NCBI GenBank assembly: GCA_033297205.1
Contig: MU859337.1
Coordinates: forward strand, 1 to 33,887
DNA from: Pseudoneurospora amorphoporcata
Taxonomy: Eukaryota; Ascomycota; Sordariomycetes; Sordariales; Sordariaceae
Length of the DNA: 33,887 nucleotides
Direction of reading: 5' to 3'
Below are positions 19,436-31,115 of this stretch, in pieces. A program made the position numbers and the translations under genes. How positions within the stretch are numbered: the stretch's first letter is position 1; the number at the start of each line of letters is the position of its first letter. Under the pieces are notes generated by a model that was not told the DNA's origin, made no database searches, and worked only from the letters and a program-made list of their open reading frames with translations.

Positions 19436-21720
19436 TCACCTCCTATACATCCCCCCATGTCCAAAATCCTCCTCAAACCTTCCCCCTCCTGGCCCTCCAT
19501 ACGCCCCAGTCCCAGTCACAGCCCCACTCGCAGAATAAGGCGGCAGTCCCCCATTCCCCCCACCCCCATATCCACCATCCTGCATCCCAATATTCGGACT
19601 CGGCAAAGAAGGCGACACCCCTCCTCTAGAGATAGCATCGTCCCAGTCCCCGTGTCCCACATCACTCGGGCTCTTCGCATGCATACCATGCCCTCCATGC
19701 TCATGCTCGTTCCGCCCCGTGCCCGTACTAACGCTCTTAGGAGGCGTAACCGGCATCTCGCCCACCGTACCCGTCCCCGTCCCAGGGTATTCAGAAGTAG
19801 TCTTCCGCTCACCATGTCGTCCCTCGCCCGCTTCCGCACCCGGTAACTCCACCGGCGGCGCCAATGACACACCCCTATAGCCGTGCCCGTTCTCCGAGGG
19901 CGGAGAGGGAGGAAGTTCCGTAGCGTGGGTATTATACGCCGGCGCGTGACTAAGTGTCGGACTAGAAACGGTTGCTCCACCAGGGCCATCGGCCCAGCTT
20001 GAACCAGCCGGGTGTTGCGTCATTGGTGACGCAGGGTTACTACTACCGGTAACGGGAGCGACGCGCGGTTGTTTATAGTGTTTCTGTCGACGACGGATGC
20101 AGAAGAAGCAAAGACCAGCTAGGGCCGCGATGCCGGCTACTGAGGCGCCGACGGCGATACCTGCTATGGCGCCCGTGCTGAGACCTTTCTTTGGGTCTGA
20201 GCTGGGGGAGGAGGTGGGAGAGGAAGTAGGGGATGTGACGTTGCGGGTTGGTGTGCGCTCCGCTATTCGTGGCTTGCGCGTCATGAGGGTGGACATATCC
20301 GGTGCGTCAAACCCGGTTTTGGGAGCGGTGACGGTGGCGCCTCCCGTGGGGTTACCGCCCACGACGGTGACGATGTCGGTGGGTAGGATGTAGGAGGTCA
20401 GGTTGGGCTGGAAGCGAGCCCAGATGGCTTTTTCTGGGTTATCTTTGCCGAGAACCATGTTGTGTTGACCCATGACCACGTCGGCGTCGCAGGAGGAGGT
20501 GTCGTTGAGGGCGCGGCCGCCGATGACGAGCATTTGGGCGTTGTTGATGACGTTGCAGGAGGACATGGCTTTGGGGAACTCGCCGGTGACGTTGGAGTTG
20601 GAGGGGTAGAGGCTGCGGATCCATTGGAAGGAGGGGATGGAGAGGACGTAGATGTCGTCGTAGCCGATGGGGTTGGAGCCGAAGGACGCGCCGCCGTAGA
20701 TGTAGCTGTTGCTCGTTTAGTCCTGGTCTAGGTAGGTAGGTATGGGATCAATGGAGGTGAGGGAGACGTACATGTTGTAACTGGACTGATCCTGCGCCAC
20801 CGCCGCTCCTCCACAGAATAACCTCCTATCCTCCGGAGCTCTTCCCCAAGTTTTCTGCGTATACCACTTGGTGTTCGCCAGATCGTACATGTAGATGGTA
20901 TCCAGCGGCTGGGGCGACACAGTCCCGTTGCCATTGTCCCTCACACCGCCAAAGTAGGCCAACATCCCTCCATCACTAATGGGGAGATAGATCATGGTCC
21001 CTTCGGCTCTTCTGACGTTATCCGGACCTGTGAGGTTGCTGAACTCACGCTTGTCCATGTCGTACTTGATAAGTCTATCGGATGCCTGTCTAGTGCCTGA
21101 CCATCCGGGCACGGAATTCTCACTGAACCATCCGCCGTAGTAGAAGGCTTCGCCGCGCTCCGAGATGGAGACACCTGCTCCATGACTTAATGGTGTGATA
21201 GTGCCGCTGCTGGAGGGTGGACCGAAGGAAGTCCAGTAGTTGTTGAGGATGTCGTAGCCGTAGAGGATGAAGTTGCGTGGTGTTGACTGAGACTCGCCGC
21301 CGTAAGAGTAGAGCCACTTGTTGATTGAGTCCTCCCACAGGATGCCGAAGCTGACGCTGGGGATGGTTGCGTTCTTGGACAAGTCGGCGTAAACGTTGGG
21401 CATTCCTTCCGTCTCATGTTTCAGATCACTGTAGAGAAGGAATTGATCTGTCAAGTGTTAGCATTCGACCGTCAACCAATGCTGCCTGAGGGATACGAAC
21501 TGCTGATGTTGGCCGAAGTCTCCGAGTATGGCTTCCAGTTGACCAGGCCTCCATCCACATAAAGCTTGTCGTCCACAACCGCCGACTGATGTCCGAATCG
21601 TCTACAGAAGTCTTTGATAGGGTCGAACTGGGCGAGTGACAGCTCGATCAAGCAACCGAATAGGAGAAGCAGAGTCCCACATGCCGACGGTGTCCGAGTG
21701 AAGCTGGCCATCTTGCTCAT
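19436..21720 (-). CDS. Kelch-repeat protein with signal peptide, single TM helix and cytosolic tail
   Basis: Exons 21720-21501, 21447-20772 and 20705-19436 give 721 residues. The introns are 53 nt (GTTCGT donor, GCTAACAC branch, GACAG) and 66 nt (GTACGT, ACTAAAC, CAACAG). The first 30 residues are a signal peptide. Six kelch-like strands ending in GG follow (KLYVDGG, WLYSYGGE, AFYYGGW, MLAYFGG, IYIYGGA, MLVIGGR), as in a beta-propeller. A Ser/Thr-rich stem leads to a membrane helix at about 477-501 (GAIAGIAVGASVAGIAAL) with a basic FCIRRR stop, then a 220-residue Gly/Pro/Ser-rich cytosolic tail. This type-I layout is common in filamentous ascomycetes; a cell-surface sensing or adhesion role is inference. 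The first intron uses an unusual donor; the ATG at 21711 is an alternative start. Confidence 0.88.
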
Positions 21721-24313
21721 CAACGACTCACGCCGCCCTCAAATCCGCCGTTTTGTATTCGGGTGAGTGAAATGAAGCGAACGCGGGGAGGATGACCTCA
21801 ACCGTAAGGTAGTATTGATGTTCGAGCCGACAGTTGGGTTTGATCGCATTCAATGCCGAATCGAAACCGGCATTTGATTGCCGATGTCACAAACACATTG
21901 AAAATGAAAACGAGCGAAGAATATGGTAGAAGGGAAGAATAAAGTTGGGGAGAGAAAAATGCAAGCACACCAGAACACCTTAGCGGGCTCCAGGCAGATG
22001 GGTCGTAGATGTGGCTCAGTGGCTGGTCCTGGCCCTGAGCCTTCCTCTCGCTTCCCTCTCCAATCCAGGCCACTCACTGGGTTTGTGCAACCTTGGTCAA
22101 AGCGAGAAACAAGATTCGAGGCTCGGAAAGGGGTCCCGTCGCGACGGACATTTTGCGTCTGTCGTGTCGTATAGCTGACCCGGCCAGCCAACAGCTTGCG
22201 TGCTGCTGCTGTCAGCTTCCAACCCGTCACACCACACCACATTTTTTGGCTGTGCGGCGACGGGGGGCTGTATGGGCTCTATAGGTCGGATTAAATCCTG
22301 CGGGCTGACAGCCACACTCCCGCAGCACCGAATCGCCAACGAGCATGGGTATGACAGGTGTGGTTGCACCGGTTCAGGCTACCAGTCAGCGAGAGGCCAG
22401 CACCCGAAGCAGGGTGAGCCCGGGGAAGGTGTGGCGTTGCAGCTTGCATGGGGATCATGGCCGACAACTGGCAGCAGAGTGGTTGAATGAAAAGAATGAC
22501 AAGAGGGTGAGATGGGCGAGATAAGGACTGGAAGAGTATGAAAGGAAGGACCCAGGAAAAGAGGGCTGGAACGGCAAGATTCCCAACAGTCATTTTTCAT
22601 CAGTTTACCCGGGCGGGGAGAGTTGGGGTCTTGTCGGAGTGTGGCATCAAAGACTGTGCTTTTGTCAGACATCTGTCACACTTTTAGCCCTACAGAGGGA
22701 TTGATGGGAGCCAAGGCGGATGTGAAAGACGTTAAAATGCGTGCGTCCTGGACGTAGATCGTTGAATGCTGTTGTCGGGTGGGTTCATGTCCCCACCCCT
22801 CCCTTGTCTTGTCGTGTGGGTCCATGCCCTCACACCCTTCCTGTATTTTAGCCCTCCACACTTCTTTTCCCTTTCTGCTCTAGCCTTCTCTTCATAGCAC
22901 ACACACATCTACACATCGTTTTGCCCTCTAATCCAAGAAATGCTCCTTCCCGCCCCGGTGGGTGAAGAACCGATGACCCCCAACCTTTCAGCCGCAACTG
23001 GCCGTGTGCAGCAACCCCTTTGGCCAGCAACAAGGGAGCTAGCTGCATAGCGGGGTATTTGACCATGACGACGACGTTGACGACTACTTCTTCGGGGAAG
23101 ACGACTTCGAATTCGACATTGGAAGAGGGTACAAACAAGTTGCGCGAGGAAATCCTTGACGCTTTTTGCGACGCTTTGGTGTGGAAGGTGAGCATTACGA
23201 GATACCTAGGGTACGTATTAGTTGACAATCGTTAGTCGTAAAGTTGCAACATGGTCCTTGGACAAGGCACGATCCATTCCAGCAAACCATAATTGTGACC
23301 GTTGATACCACCCATGGTACACATGAGGTTCGGGAGAAAATGTCTGCCCATTAGACATGGAGAGGATGTTGTCGTCTCTGGGTGATGATGGCTCTTCTTC
23401 CACTGAAGATGGCAATTATGAAGAGGCTCTTCGTGCGGTGGACTTGGGGGGACCGGGACTGAATCAAGCCTCTCGATCCTGCCTGGAGCGGAGAGTCACT
23501 CAAGGCTCCTTTGAAACCTGTCTTTGTTGGGATGTGTTTCCCGGTAACAAGAGGAAGGAGCAAGCTGGCTTCATGCGACCGCCGTTTTCGTTGCTGTCGG
23601 TGCTTTTCACTTTTGTTACACATCTCCTGTTCTTGTGTGCCCGGTTATCGGTATCGGCCGCTCTTTCCATGTAAGATACCTAATGCATCTGGCTTATGGG
23701 AACAAGACCACAAGTGCTCCACTTTCACCTGGCGCTGCGCAGTTGACCTTATTCTGCATGTGAATAACTCTTTCCAAATCTCTTTTATTCATGCACATCC
23801 ACTCGGTCCATCTTGCCCACAATGCCGAGGGGACCGACTGAACCCATTGTCCAACCAGTGATACGATATGCGGGAAGAGTACCTTGCCCCGCCTCATCAA
23901 TTTTTCCACTTGACCTTCCTTCCTTCCTTCCTTGCTTCCTTGATCACTTCCATCGTTCCACCAGAACCCGATTCCAACCGGGCAATCCGTTGGCGTTTTT
24001 GTGCTTTCTTCTGGTTCTCACGGGCCAACACCCGACCCGTGAGCGACCTGGGCTGCATTTATCTTGCTGTCGACTTTCATCGCCCTCGTCCGGAACAAAC
24101 AACTTCACACCAGCCGCCTTTACCTTCCGTTCCTACCAAAACAGAGGCGGACAAGCCATCGTATTCCGTTCCGTTCTCAGTCGATTCATGGTTCAGCAGC
24201 TAACAATGGTCTTTAAACCGATATCGATAAAGACGATACACCGTAACGCCGCGAAACGTCCCTTTACTCCACGCTACAAACACAAAACGACAATGCGATC
24301 ATCTTCCGTTCCT
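21721..24313. other. Long spacer, no supportable gene
   Basis: This 2.6-kb stretch contains only short frames. One minus frame (22848-23228) has the string LLLAKGVAAHGQL, which looks like a signal peptide followed by a mature His, but no enzyme follows. A TTCC microsatellite sits at about 23914-23934. The plus frame that overlaps 23813-24616 is partly a shadow of the oxidase gene. Confidence 0.45.
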
Positions 24314-26203
24314 TCAGATCTTGTAACCACCAGCCTGCTCCATAATCCTGTTAGGGTCAATCTGGTCCCTGATCCTCGCCAACCGCGCCGCGTTCTCATT
24401 GCCGTACAGCTCCTGCGGAGTCGCGTCAAAGAGCGAGTAATTGGGGTAGTAGGTGAAGGCGTCGCTGTAGATGCCGTCGTCGATGGCTACCTTCTTGAGG
24501 GTCTCGTGGGTCTGCTTCATGCGGGCGTACCAGAACTGATCGTTCTTGGGAAGAGACCAGGCGAAGTAGATGTTGAGCTGCGACAGGTTAGCTCGGATCG
24601 TTCTGTCAGAAGGTAGGTAAGGAAACGCCAAGTGGCCTACCGGAAGGGGAGACTCGGTATGTGGGAAAGCACTCTCAGTGGCGTGCTCGCCGTACTTGGT
24701 GAAGGGCTCAATGTCATAGCTGACGGTGATACCGCCGTGGAGACCCATGAACTTGCTGAGGGCCTGTTGTGTTATTCAAGGTTAGTCGTCATTCGATCTC
24801 TCTTTCTTTCGGATGCAAAGCAACTTACATCTGCCTCTTCCCTGATGGCCTCAAGGAAAGTCTGGGACAGCACGGTGGTCGAAAAGCTGATGAAACCACC
24901 GCGGATGTTGGTCAACTCGCGAACTTGCGCAGGGAAGGTCTGCACGAAGCTGACGAAGCTCTGAGACTTGACGGCCTTGCTGAGCGGCGTGATGTCGTCA
25001 AACAGCTCAAACGAGGCCGGCTTCTCAGGGCCGTCATGGAAGAACAGGACCAAGGCAGTGGTGCCCAGAGGACCGCCCTCAAGGGTGGTGATGATCTGGG
25101 TCCTGGGATCCTTGTTCAGGTACGAGAACTCGGAAGTGGCGTTGAGAATCTTGTCGACAGCACTGGTGGGATAGATGCCGAGACCACCATACACCTTTTC
25201 AGGCTGGTCATGGGTATAGAACTCAGCCGAGGTGACAATACCGAAGCGGTTGAGGCCGCCCTTGAGGGCAAAAAAAAGGTCGGGATTCTGGGTCTTGGAG
25301 ACTCTGGTAATGGTTCCGTTCTGTCAAGAGGTGTCAGCTAACATTGTTCGCCAGGTGATGATCAAAGGTGGCAACTTACGGGAAGGACAAGCTCATAGCT
25401 CTTGACAGTGTCACAGGTCAGGCCATACTGGCTGGTCTTCCAGGAGTATCCACCACCGAGGGTGAAGCCACCGACGCCCGGGCCGGGCACTCGTCCTCCA
25501 ACAACGTTCTTGCCGGTACCATCCAGGGCCTTGTACACATCGGTCCAGATCTGGAACACTGTGAGTTATCCGGTCATGACTCAATACCGGCCGCATCTAC
25601 TCACGTTACCAAAACCGATCTCGGCGACGCTCTTGTCCGCAGACAGCTTCACTTGGTCCAGTTTCTTGAGCGAGATATGCACACCCTTGGTGCTGGAGAA
25701 GCCTGGGTTCGAAGAGTGGCCACCAGACTGAACGGCAAAAGGGGTCTTGGTAGCGCCAATAATTTGCAGCGCAACCGACACATCCTCCGCAGAACCAGGT
25801 GCAAAGACACACGATGGCTGTTCATAGGACGACCAGAACCAATGGGCGATGGCCGAGGTGAAGGAGGTGGCCTGGACTGTATATGGGATAAGATGTGAGT
25901 ATTCCGTTCGCGGTGTGACAACTCTGAGTGTTCGTTCCGGCAGTAGTGCAGTAAGAGAAGCTCTTCGGTCTCTAACCCAAAGCGTTTCTGCCACCAAATG
26001 AAGGCTTCTGTCACTGTGCTACTGCCAGAACGAACACGCCCTCAGAGGTAAGAAGACCACTTACTCGGGTAGATGACATCGCTGGCCTTGGAGATCTTTG
26101 CCTCAATCTCCTTGCAGATGGGTGTCCATTCCGTGGGAAGGGTTGCTTGGGCAGTGCCGACAACCGCGGTGACAGCCGTCAACAGACTTGTAAGGCGAGC
26201 CAT
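24314..26203 (-). CDS. Secreted FAD-linked oxidase (FAD_binding_4 / BBE type)
   Basis: Six exons (26203-26065, 25876-25605, 25550-25380, 25320-24829, 24763-24641, 24577-24314) encode 486 residues. A signal peptide covers about residues 1-20. The FAD-binding part has CVFAPGSAEDV, the SGGHS motif (His about 100, the expected covalent FAD attachment), GVHISL, GGRVPGPGVGGFTLGGG and YGLTCDTV. It then has DLFFALKGGLNRFGIVT. The C-terminus carries the BBE signature (LYGNENAARLARIRDQIDP). Such enzymes oxidise alcohols or cyclise small molecules, often in secondary metabolism. The last intron (24640-24578, 63 nt) is a stop-free multiple of three, recognised because removing it restores the family's PLNIYFAW. 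Intron 1 is unusually long (188 nt) and contains an inverted repeat. It lies 1.4 kb from a P450 on the same strand. Confidence 0.9.
25922..26047. repeat. Inverted repeat inside oxidase intron 1
   Basis: The arms are 25922-25952 and 26013-26047. They share CTCTGAG, TGTTCGTTC and GGCAGTAG in opposite orientation, with a 3-nt gap and a few mismatches, around a 60-nt loop. No clear target duplication is seen. It fills most of the intron. Confidence 0.6.
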
Positions 26204-27583
26204 GTTGATGCCAACGAGATGAAGGAAGAGTCGACCGTTGATGAGAGACAAGTCTAGAACCGGACCGTGGCACAACACGGCAATTCGAACTGGAATGTCT
26301 GCTTGCTTTGACGAGTCTCAGGTCGCATACTGGCTTGCGGGAAAGGGGCTCCTATATATAATGGAGACAAGCTACCTGAAGGATACCAATCAAGCACACC
26401 GTTGAGTTGGCAGACTGGAGTTGGAAGCATCAACGCGAAGTCCAGGATCCCTTGCTACGCGGCCGCTGTGGACCTGCTCCGCTTCCGTCCATGGAGCGAA
26501 GCTCTCTCATCTTCCCCGTTATTTTTTCCCCCAAACTCGCTACCACCATCCTTCTTTGCCCTGATTCTGGTCCGTCTGGATATTGGATAGGTAGGGCACT
26601 GCATGGCCGTTGCATTGATCATATACTCTCGCAACGAAGCCAAAGTCCGGAGAACCCAGCTGAACCGTGGTTTTTGGGTCATCCCTTTGGGCAATCATTG
26701 ATGTCGATCAACGGAGTCGTTCATGACGGATCGGGCGTCAACCAATCATGTTTTATATTGCGGATGCCGATAAGGGTTGTTTTAGGGCCCGGTCCTTGTT
26801 AGGGCTTCTCTTCTTCCACCTTGTTCTAACCTGACCGTTGCACGCCTGCAACCGTCGTTTCTCAATACTACGGTTGGGTTAAAAGGGTGGTACAGTATGA
26901 TGGCGCCGCAACAGGAACTTTGAATCCAATCTGATGTTCAATAACATGTAAGAGCAGATGACAAAAATCACCGATTCTCCCAAAAGAGGCATCCAAACCC
27001 CCCCCGGGCTTGATTTCCACGATATGGGAAATTGGGAAGTGGGCACAAACTATTTGCAACCAAGCCTGCAGCAACCACGTTGTACAGAACACGAAAGCCA
27101 CGTTTGTCCGCCACGGGCTTTACGGTTTCTCCGGTACATATATACGGAGATAGGCTCCGAGGACGCCCCGGCCCGGTCGGTGTCTGTTCCCCTCCTCCGA
27201 GCTAAATTAGATTAGGCCCTTTTTGGAGATAGAGAGCGCCCGGAAGGATTCCGCCAAGCGTTGCTACGGTCGTAGAATACTGTAGAGCTTTCAAGTTTCT
27301 ACAGGCTTGTTTTTAGTTCATTCAGCTCGAGTTCGGTATGGTTCAGGTTCTGAAGAGGGAATGGGGTCTAGCCTAGTGCCCTCCACTAGCTGAACAACCG
27401 GGGATTACCCTGCCATTATTCGGTACCTGTCGCTCTTTCGACGCCGCGGACGTTGATGAGAGTTATGGGTGCTGAAGGTAAAAGACTTTTTGTCTTGGGT
27501 ACCATCCTTCTACCGTCAATAATTCCGTGACTACAGGTATTGTCGGTCATGCAGTCTCTGAACTGTCTGTACACATACTGTAC
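26204..27583. other. Spacer between oxidase and P450
   Basis: Upstream region of the oxidase gene and 3' flank of the P450. Contains the TATA-like box. The frames of 60-130 codons at 26402-26802 show no family resemblance. I see no gene. Confidence 0.5.
26353..26360 (-). promoter_or_regulatory. TATA-like box of the oxidase gene
   Basis: TATATATA lies 150 nt upstream of the oxidase ATG, in a GC-richer context. It is self-complementary, so orientation comes from the gene. Its role as a core promoter is inferred. Confidence 0.35.
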
Positions 27584-29453
27584 CTAATCCAACTTCGCCT
27601 CCGTAACCCTCACCATAAAATGATCCATCTCCGGCACGGAATACACCTTCAACTTACACGGGTTCATCGGATCCGCAATCTGCAGATCAAAGTTTCTCAA
27701 GAACTGTTTATCATGGTCAGCTGCAGAACTGGACATCTTGTACGGGCACTCAATCAGCCAGGGCTGGGATACTCACCTCGACGAAAACCTTTTGCAACTC
27801 CAGCCAAGCCAGCTTCTGCCCCAAGCACTTCCACCTTCCATGCGAGAAAGCCAAGTCGGTAGTCTTGAACAGCCGGTTACGGTGCTCTTCATCCCCTTCC
27901 AGATACCTTTCCGGCCTGAACAAGTGCGCATCATGGCCAAATACGCTCTTGTCTTGCAGCAATCCCTTGTAATTGAGCTGTACGTCTGTACCGCCCGGCA
28001 CGAACTTGCCACAGATGGTATCCCCTTCAGGGGGGACACGACGAGGGAAGCCGTTCATGACGGGGGGCATCATACGGAGACCTTCGTTTAGGACGGCTTG
28101 GAGGTAGGGCAGCTTGCGGGCTTCCTCGTTCGTAATGGGCGAGGAGATGCGGCCCTCGCGTATTCCTGTGGCAATCTCGGCTTTCAGGCGCGAATAAGCA
28201 GAGGGAGTGGAGAGGAGGTACAACATGGTGCCTTGCAGGGCGGAGGAGGTGGTGTCGGTGCCGGCGGGGAGCTGAGCAGCTACTTCGAGCTCAATCGTCC
28301 TTTGGGAGACGCCGTTCTTGACCCATTCATCCTGTGGGTAAGTTGAATTCCCCTTGTTAGCGGGGGGAAGTGTCGGGGAAGAGGGGTGGGGAAGGTAAGG
28401 TAGACAGGTATGTTGGCAGTTGCACGGTCAAGGCACTCACCAGCATGTTCGAGCGGCCAGTGTCGGACTTGACGGGCTCACCCTTTGCTTCGCCATCTTT
28501 GAAGCGTCTGGAAACCTCTTGTTTGACCATACTGGGGAATGGTAGATGATTAGCATGCGGCCGTTGAATCAATTTCACGGGGAACGCAAGGTAGTATGTA
28601 CTCACCCAAGGAAAACACCAATGCCGTTCTTATCTGTCGGCTTTGGACCGATGAGGGCCAACGAGGGCTTTGAAAACAGGATCCTGTTGAGCTCGGGAAG
28701 GAAAGCCAAGGAGTGCAACAATTGAGCCATTGAGTCCACAGTCTTGAGCCAGTCGTAGTGATCCTTTTCCTCGCGAACATCACCCCAGGCCTTGCCAAAA
28801 CCGGCTTGCGTGACCGCGTCGACGGCAATGTGTCGAGAAATCCGGGTAAAGTCCAGATTAGGCTTGGGTCCGGAAGTGGCAGAGTGCATGTACTTGGTGC
28901 GGATAAGGTCGATGGCTTCGGAAAGAATCATGTCGACATCCTTCTCCATGTCCATCTCGCCCTTGCCGTTGTAGCCGGCGTAGAGCTTTTGCTTGCGCTC
29001 GTTGTGGATAGCTGAATCGGTTTCCGAGAGAACATTGTGATCATATGGGTCCAGCCGAGCGGCGTGGTACCAGTCTTTTGATCGAGTGTAGGAGGAGCGT
29101 ACCGCGTTCATGTCGACAACGGTAGCGGCATCGCAAACCATTAGAGTGTTTGGTCCAATGCGAGTAATTGGGCCGTATTCCTCTTGAGCTTCGACAAAGA
29201 ACTTGTGAGCTTTGCCGGTCCAGATAGCTCTAGCAGCCCAAAGGTTGGAAAAACCTGTGGTAGGCGGGCCTGGGAAGTCTTTCAGGCGGTACCAAGCCGT
29301 GATGGATGTGAAGATATACCAAGACAGAAAGCCAATGACAAGGTAGATGGCGGTAACTTGGGGTGCGGTCAAGCCCCTGGAGACCAACGGGAGGGCCACA
29401 AGAAGCTCAGTAAGAGCCATGGTGGTGGAGGTTGTTGTTGCACAGATGTCCAT
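27584..29453 (-). CDS. Cytochrome P450 (pisatin demethylase-like group)
   Basis: Exons 29453-28606, 28531-28441, 28331-27777 and 27703-27584 give 537 residues. The introns are 74, 109 and 73 nt and all have consensus ends. After an N-terminal membrane anchor come the proline hinge DFPGPP, the I-helix AGTDTT (about 336-341), the ExxR motif EGLR (396-399), the FRPER block (451-455) and the heme loop FSHGRWKCLG (475-484, Cys 482). All catalytic motifs are intact, so the enzyme should be an active ER-bound monooxygenase. A second ATG at 29420 sits in the strong context CACCATGG and would start MALTELL directly at the anchor; it gives 526 residues and may be the true start. The substrate is unknown. 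It is divergent to the acyltransferase gene and followed by the oxidase gene. Confidence 0.93.
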
Positions 29454-30244
29454 AAGTCCAGATATGAGTGCAGGGAGAGCCGTTGATATAGGTCTTCAGG
29501 TCAGACACACCAAACAACTTGGAGACAAGAAATACCAGCCGATAGAGTTTGCCGTCGATTGACGGTCAGTTACTTCTTGGTCGAAGGACCCTCCGTCTCG
29601 GTACTTGCTCCATTCCCAAGCTAGACGACCAGGGTCTGAGGCAGGGGAAGAGAGAACGCGATTGGCTTGTGATGCATCAAACCAGTGCGAGTAACGCGCA
29701 CTCTCAATCAATGGCTTCCTGTACACTATGTTAGATGCACTCAAGCGTGCTATCAACGACATCCGGTGGATCTTGGGTGGTGTTGAAGACACTGCAATAC
29801 GACCCAACTTACCTGAAGGGGTAGCGACCGCCGCAAAAGCCCAGTGAACACCTAGTTTGAGATACTGGGTGCTGTAGCATTTTTTTCATGATTTTCGCCT
29901 GCACTTGAAGCAGAATCTGCTGATGGGACTACACACGGCATCGAATGTCACATTCCGGTCTGAATCCTGGATGTTGGCCGTGATGCACGTTGGTGGAATG
30001 AGGGGCTCGCAGCGGTCGGTTATTTCGGTAAGCCAATTCGAACTGCTGCAGGGAAAGATTACCTCAGTTAATGACCTTCTAGATTCTGAAACATGGAGCC
30101 TCTTGTGGGAGACGGCCTGCAATCTTCGTGCAGCGGCTTCGACGGGCACTAGTCTCGGGACGAGCCGTCGTGTCACATGTGACCAGTGATAAAGAGTGCC
30201 TCGAGATGTTAGAAAGCATGGCAAAGTGGATATAATCAATCCAG

Positions 30245-30265
30245 TGTGCATGTGTGTGTGTGTGT
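30245..30265. repeat. GT microsatellite
   Basis: TG dinucleotide run with one CA interruption in the P450-acyltransferase promoter region. Confidence 0.7.
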
Positions 30266-30333
30266 TGTTGAATTCTGGGAAACTCTAGTTGTTGTGGGGC
30301 TTTAGAGTATTTAGGGAAATGTATACCTTAAAT

Positions 30334-30357
30334 CTAGGTAGCTGGGAGGCTACCTAG
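30334..30357. repeat. Perfect 9-bp hairpin in AT-rich island
   Basis: CTAGGTAGC and GCTACCTAG are exact complements around a TGGGAG loop. It lies in an AT-rich stretch of about 140 nt. Confidence 0.6.
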
Positions 30358-31115
30358 TCCTCTTTTAGAGCCCTCTTCTTCCTAGCTAAATATAACTCTT
30401 TAAACGAATATACTTCTCTAGCAGCTAACTCGCTTTAAGTGGAGTCGACCAGCTGCCAACTGCAGCATCGTGTATCTAGGCAGAAAAGAGAAGAAAGAAG
30501 GGAGAAAGAAGGAAGAGTCAAACTGTGACTTCTAGTGACTTCTGGTGGCTCTGGTACGGCGTGGCTCCATTTTGCAGATGAAAGTGTTGTTTTAGTAAAG
30601 CGAACTGTTCCCGGAATCCGTGAGCCACATGGCGGGGAGTAGTAGGGGAGCTCTGTGGCTTGACGCAGCCACACATCAGTCTGCATTTCCAATACCGGCG
30701 GGTTGTCGGGCCGGAACGGCTAAACATCACTCTTGCTGGTTGAGATAACGAACTTTCACGCCGTTGGCTAAACGTCGGCTTCCCCAGCCAACAAGATTGG
30801 CTCTCGTGTCACCATGCAGTGGCTTCCCTATGATTCAGGCTTTATGCCCGTCGGGCCGCGCTAACTCTTGGGTTAATTCCAGGCATCAACATGAGGTGCC
30901 TACATAACAACGGCAAATCGAGTCAACATCTTGGGCAATCATAAAACCACTCGGATCCACCTACACGATTGACAATTTTGGACAAAACAACAGTAAAAAG
31001 GGCTATTATTTTGCCGAGAATTGATTGTTGGACGCCAAGCAACCGGACCCACCAGTTGTTTTGTTTACTTCCCCCTTTTCTACACCAAAACATCACGACT
31101 CCACTCTCCACCACA

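Larger units (their letters stand above)
29454..31115. other. Divergent intergenic region between P450 and acyltransferase
   Basis: The 1.7 kb is shared upstream DNA for the two divergent genes. It holds a GT microsatellite (about 30245-30265), an AT-rich island with a perfect hairpin (30334-30357) and a pair of GGCTAAAC motifs (30718-30725 and 30767-30774). No reading frame with family features is seen. Confidence 0.5.

Noticed and set aside
22848..23228. Minus frame with LLLAKGVAAHGQL, suggesting a signal peptide and an N-terminal His as in LPMOs
   Set aside because: The downstream sequence is short and lacks any LPMO-like features.
23813..24616. 267-codon plus frame
   Set aside because: The right half is antisense to the oxidase gene and the left half has no family resemblance.
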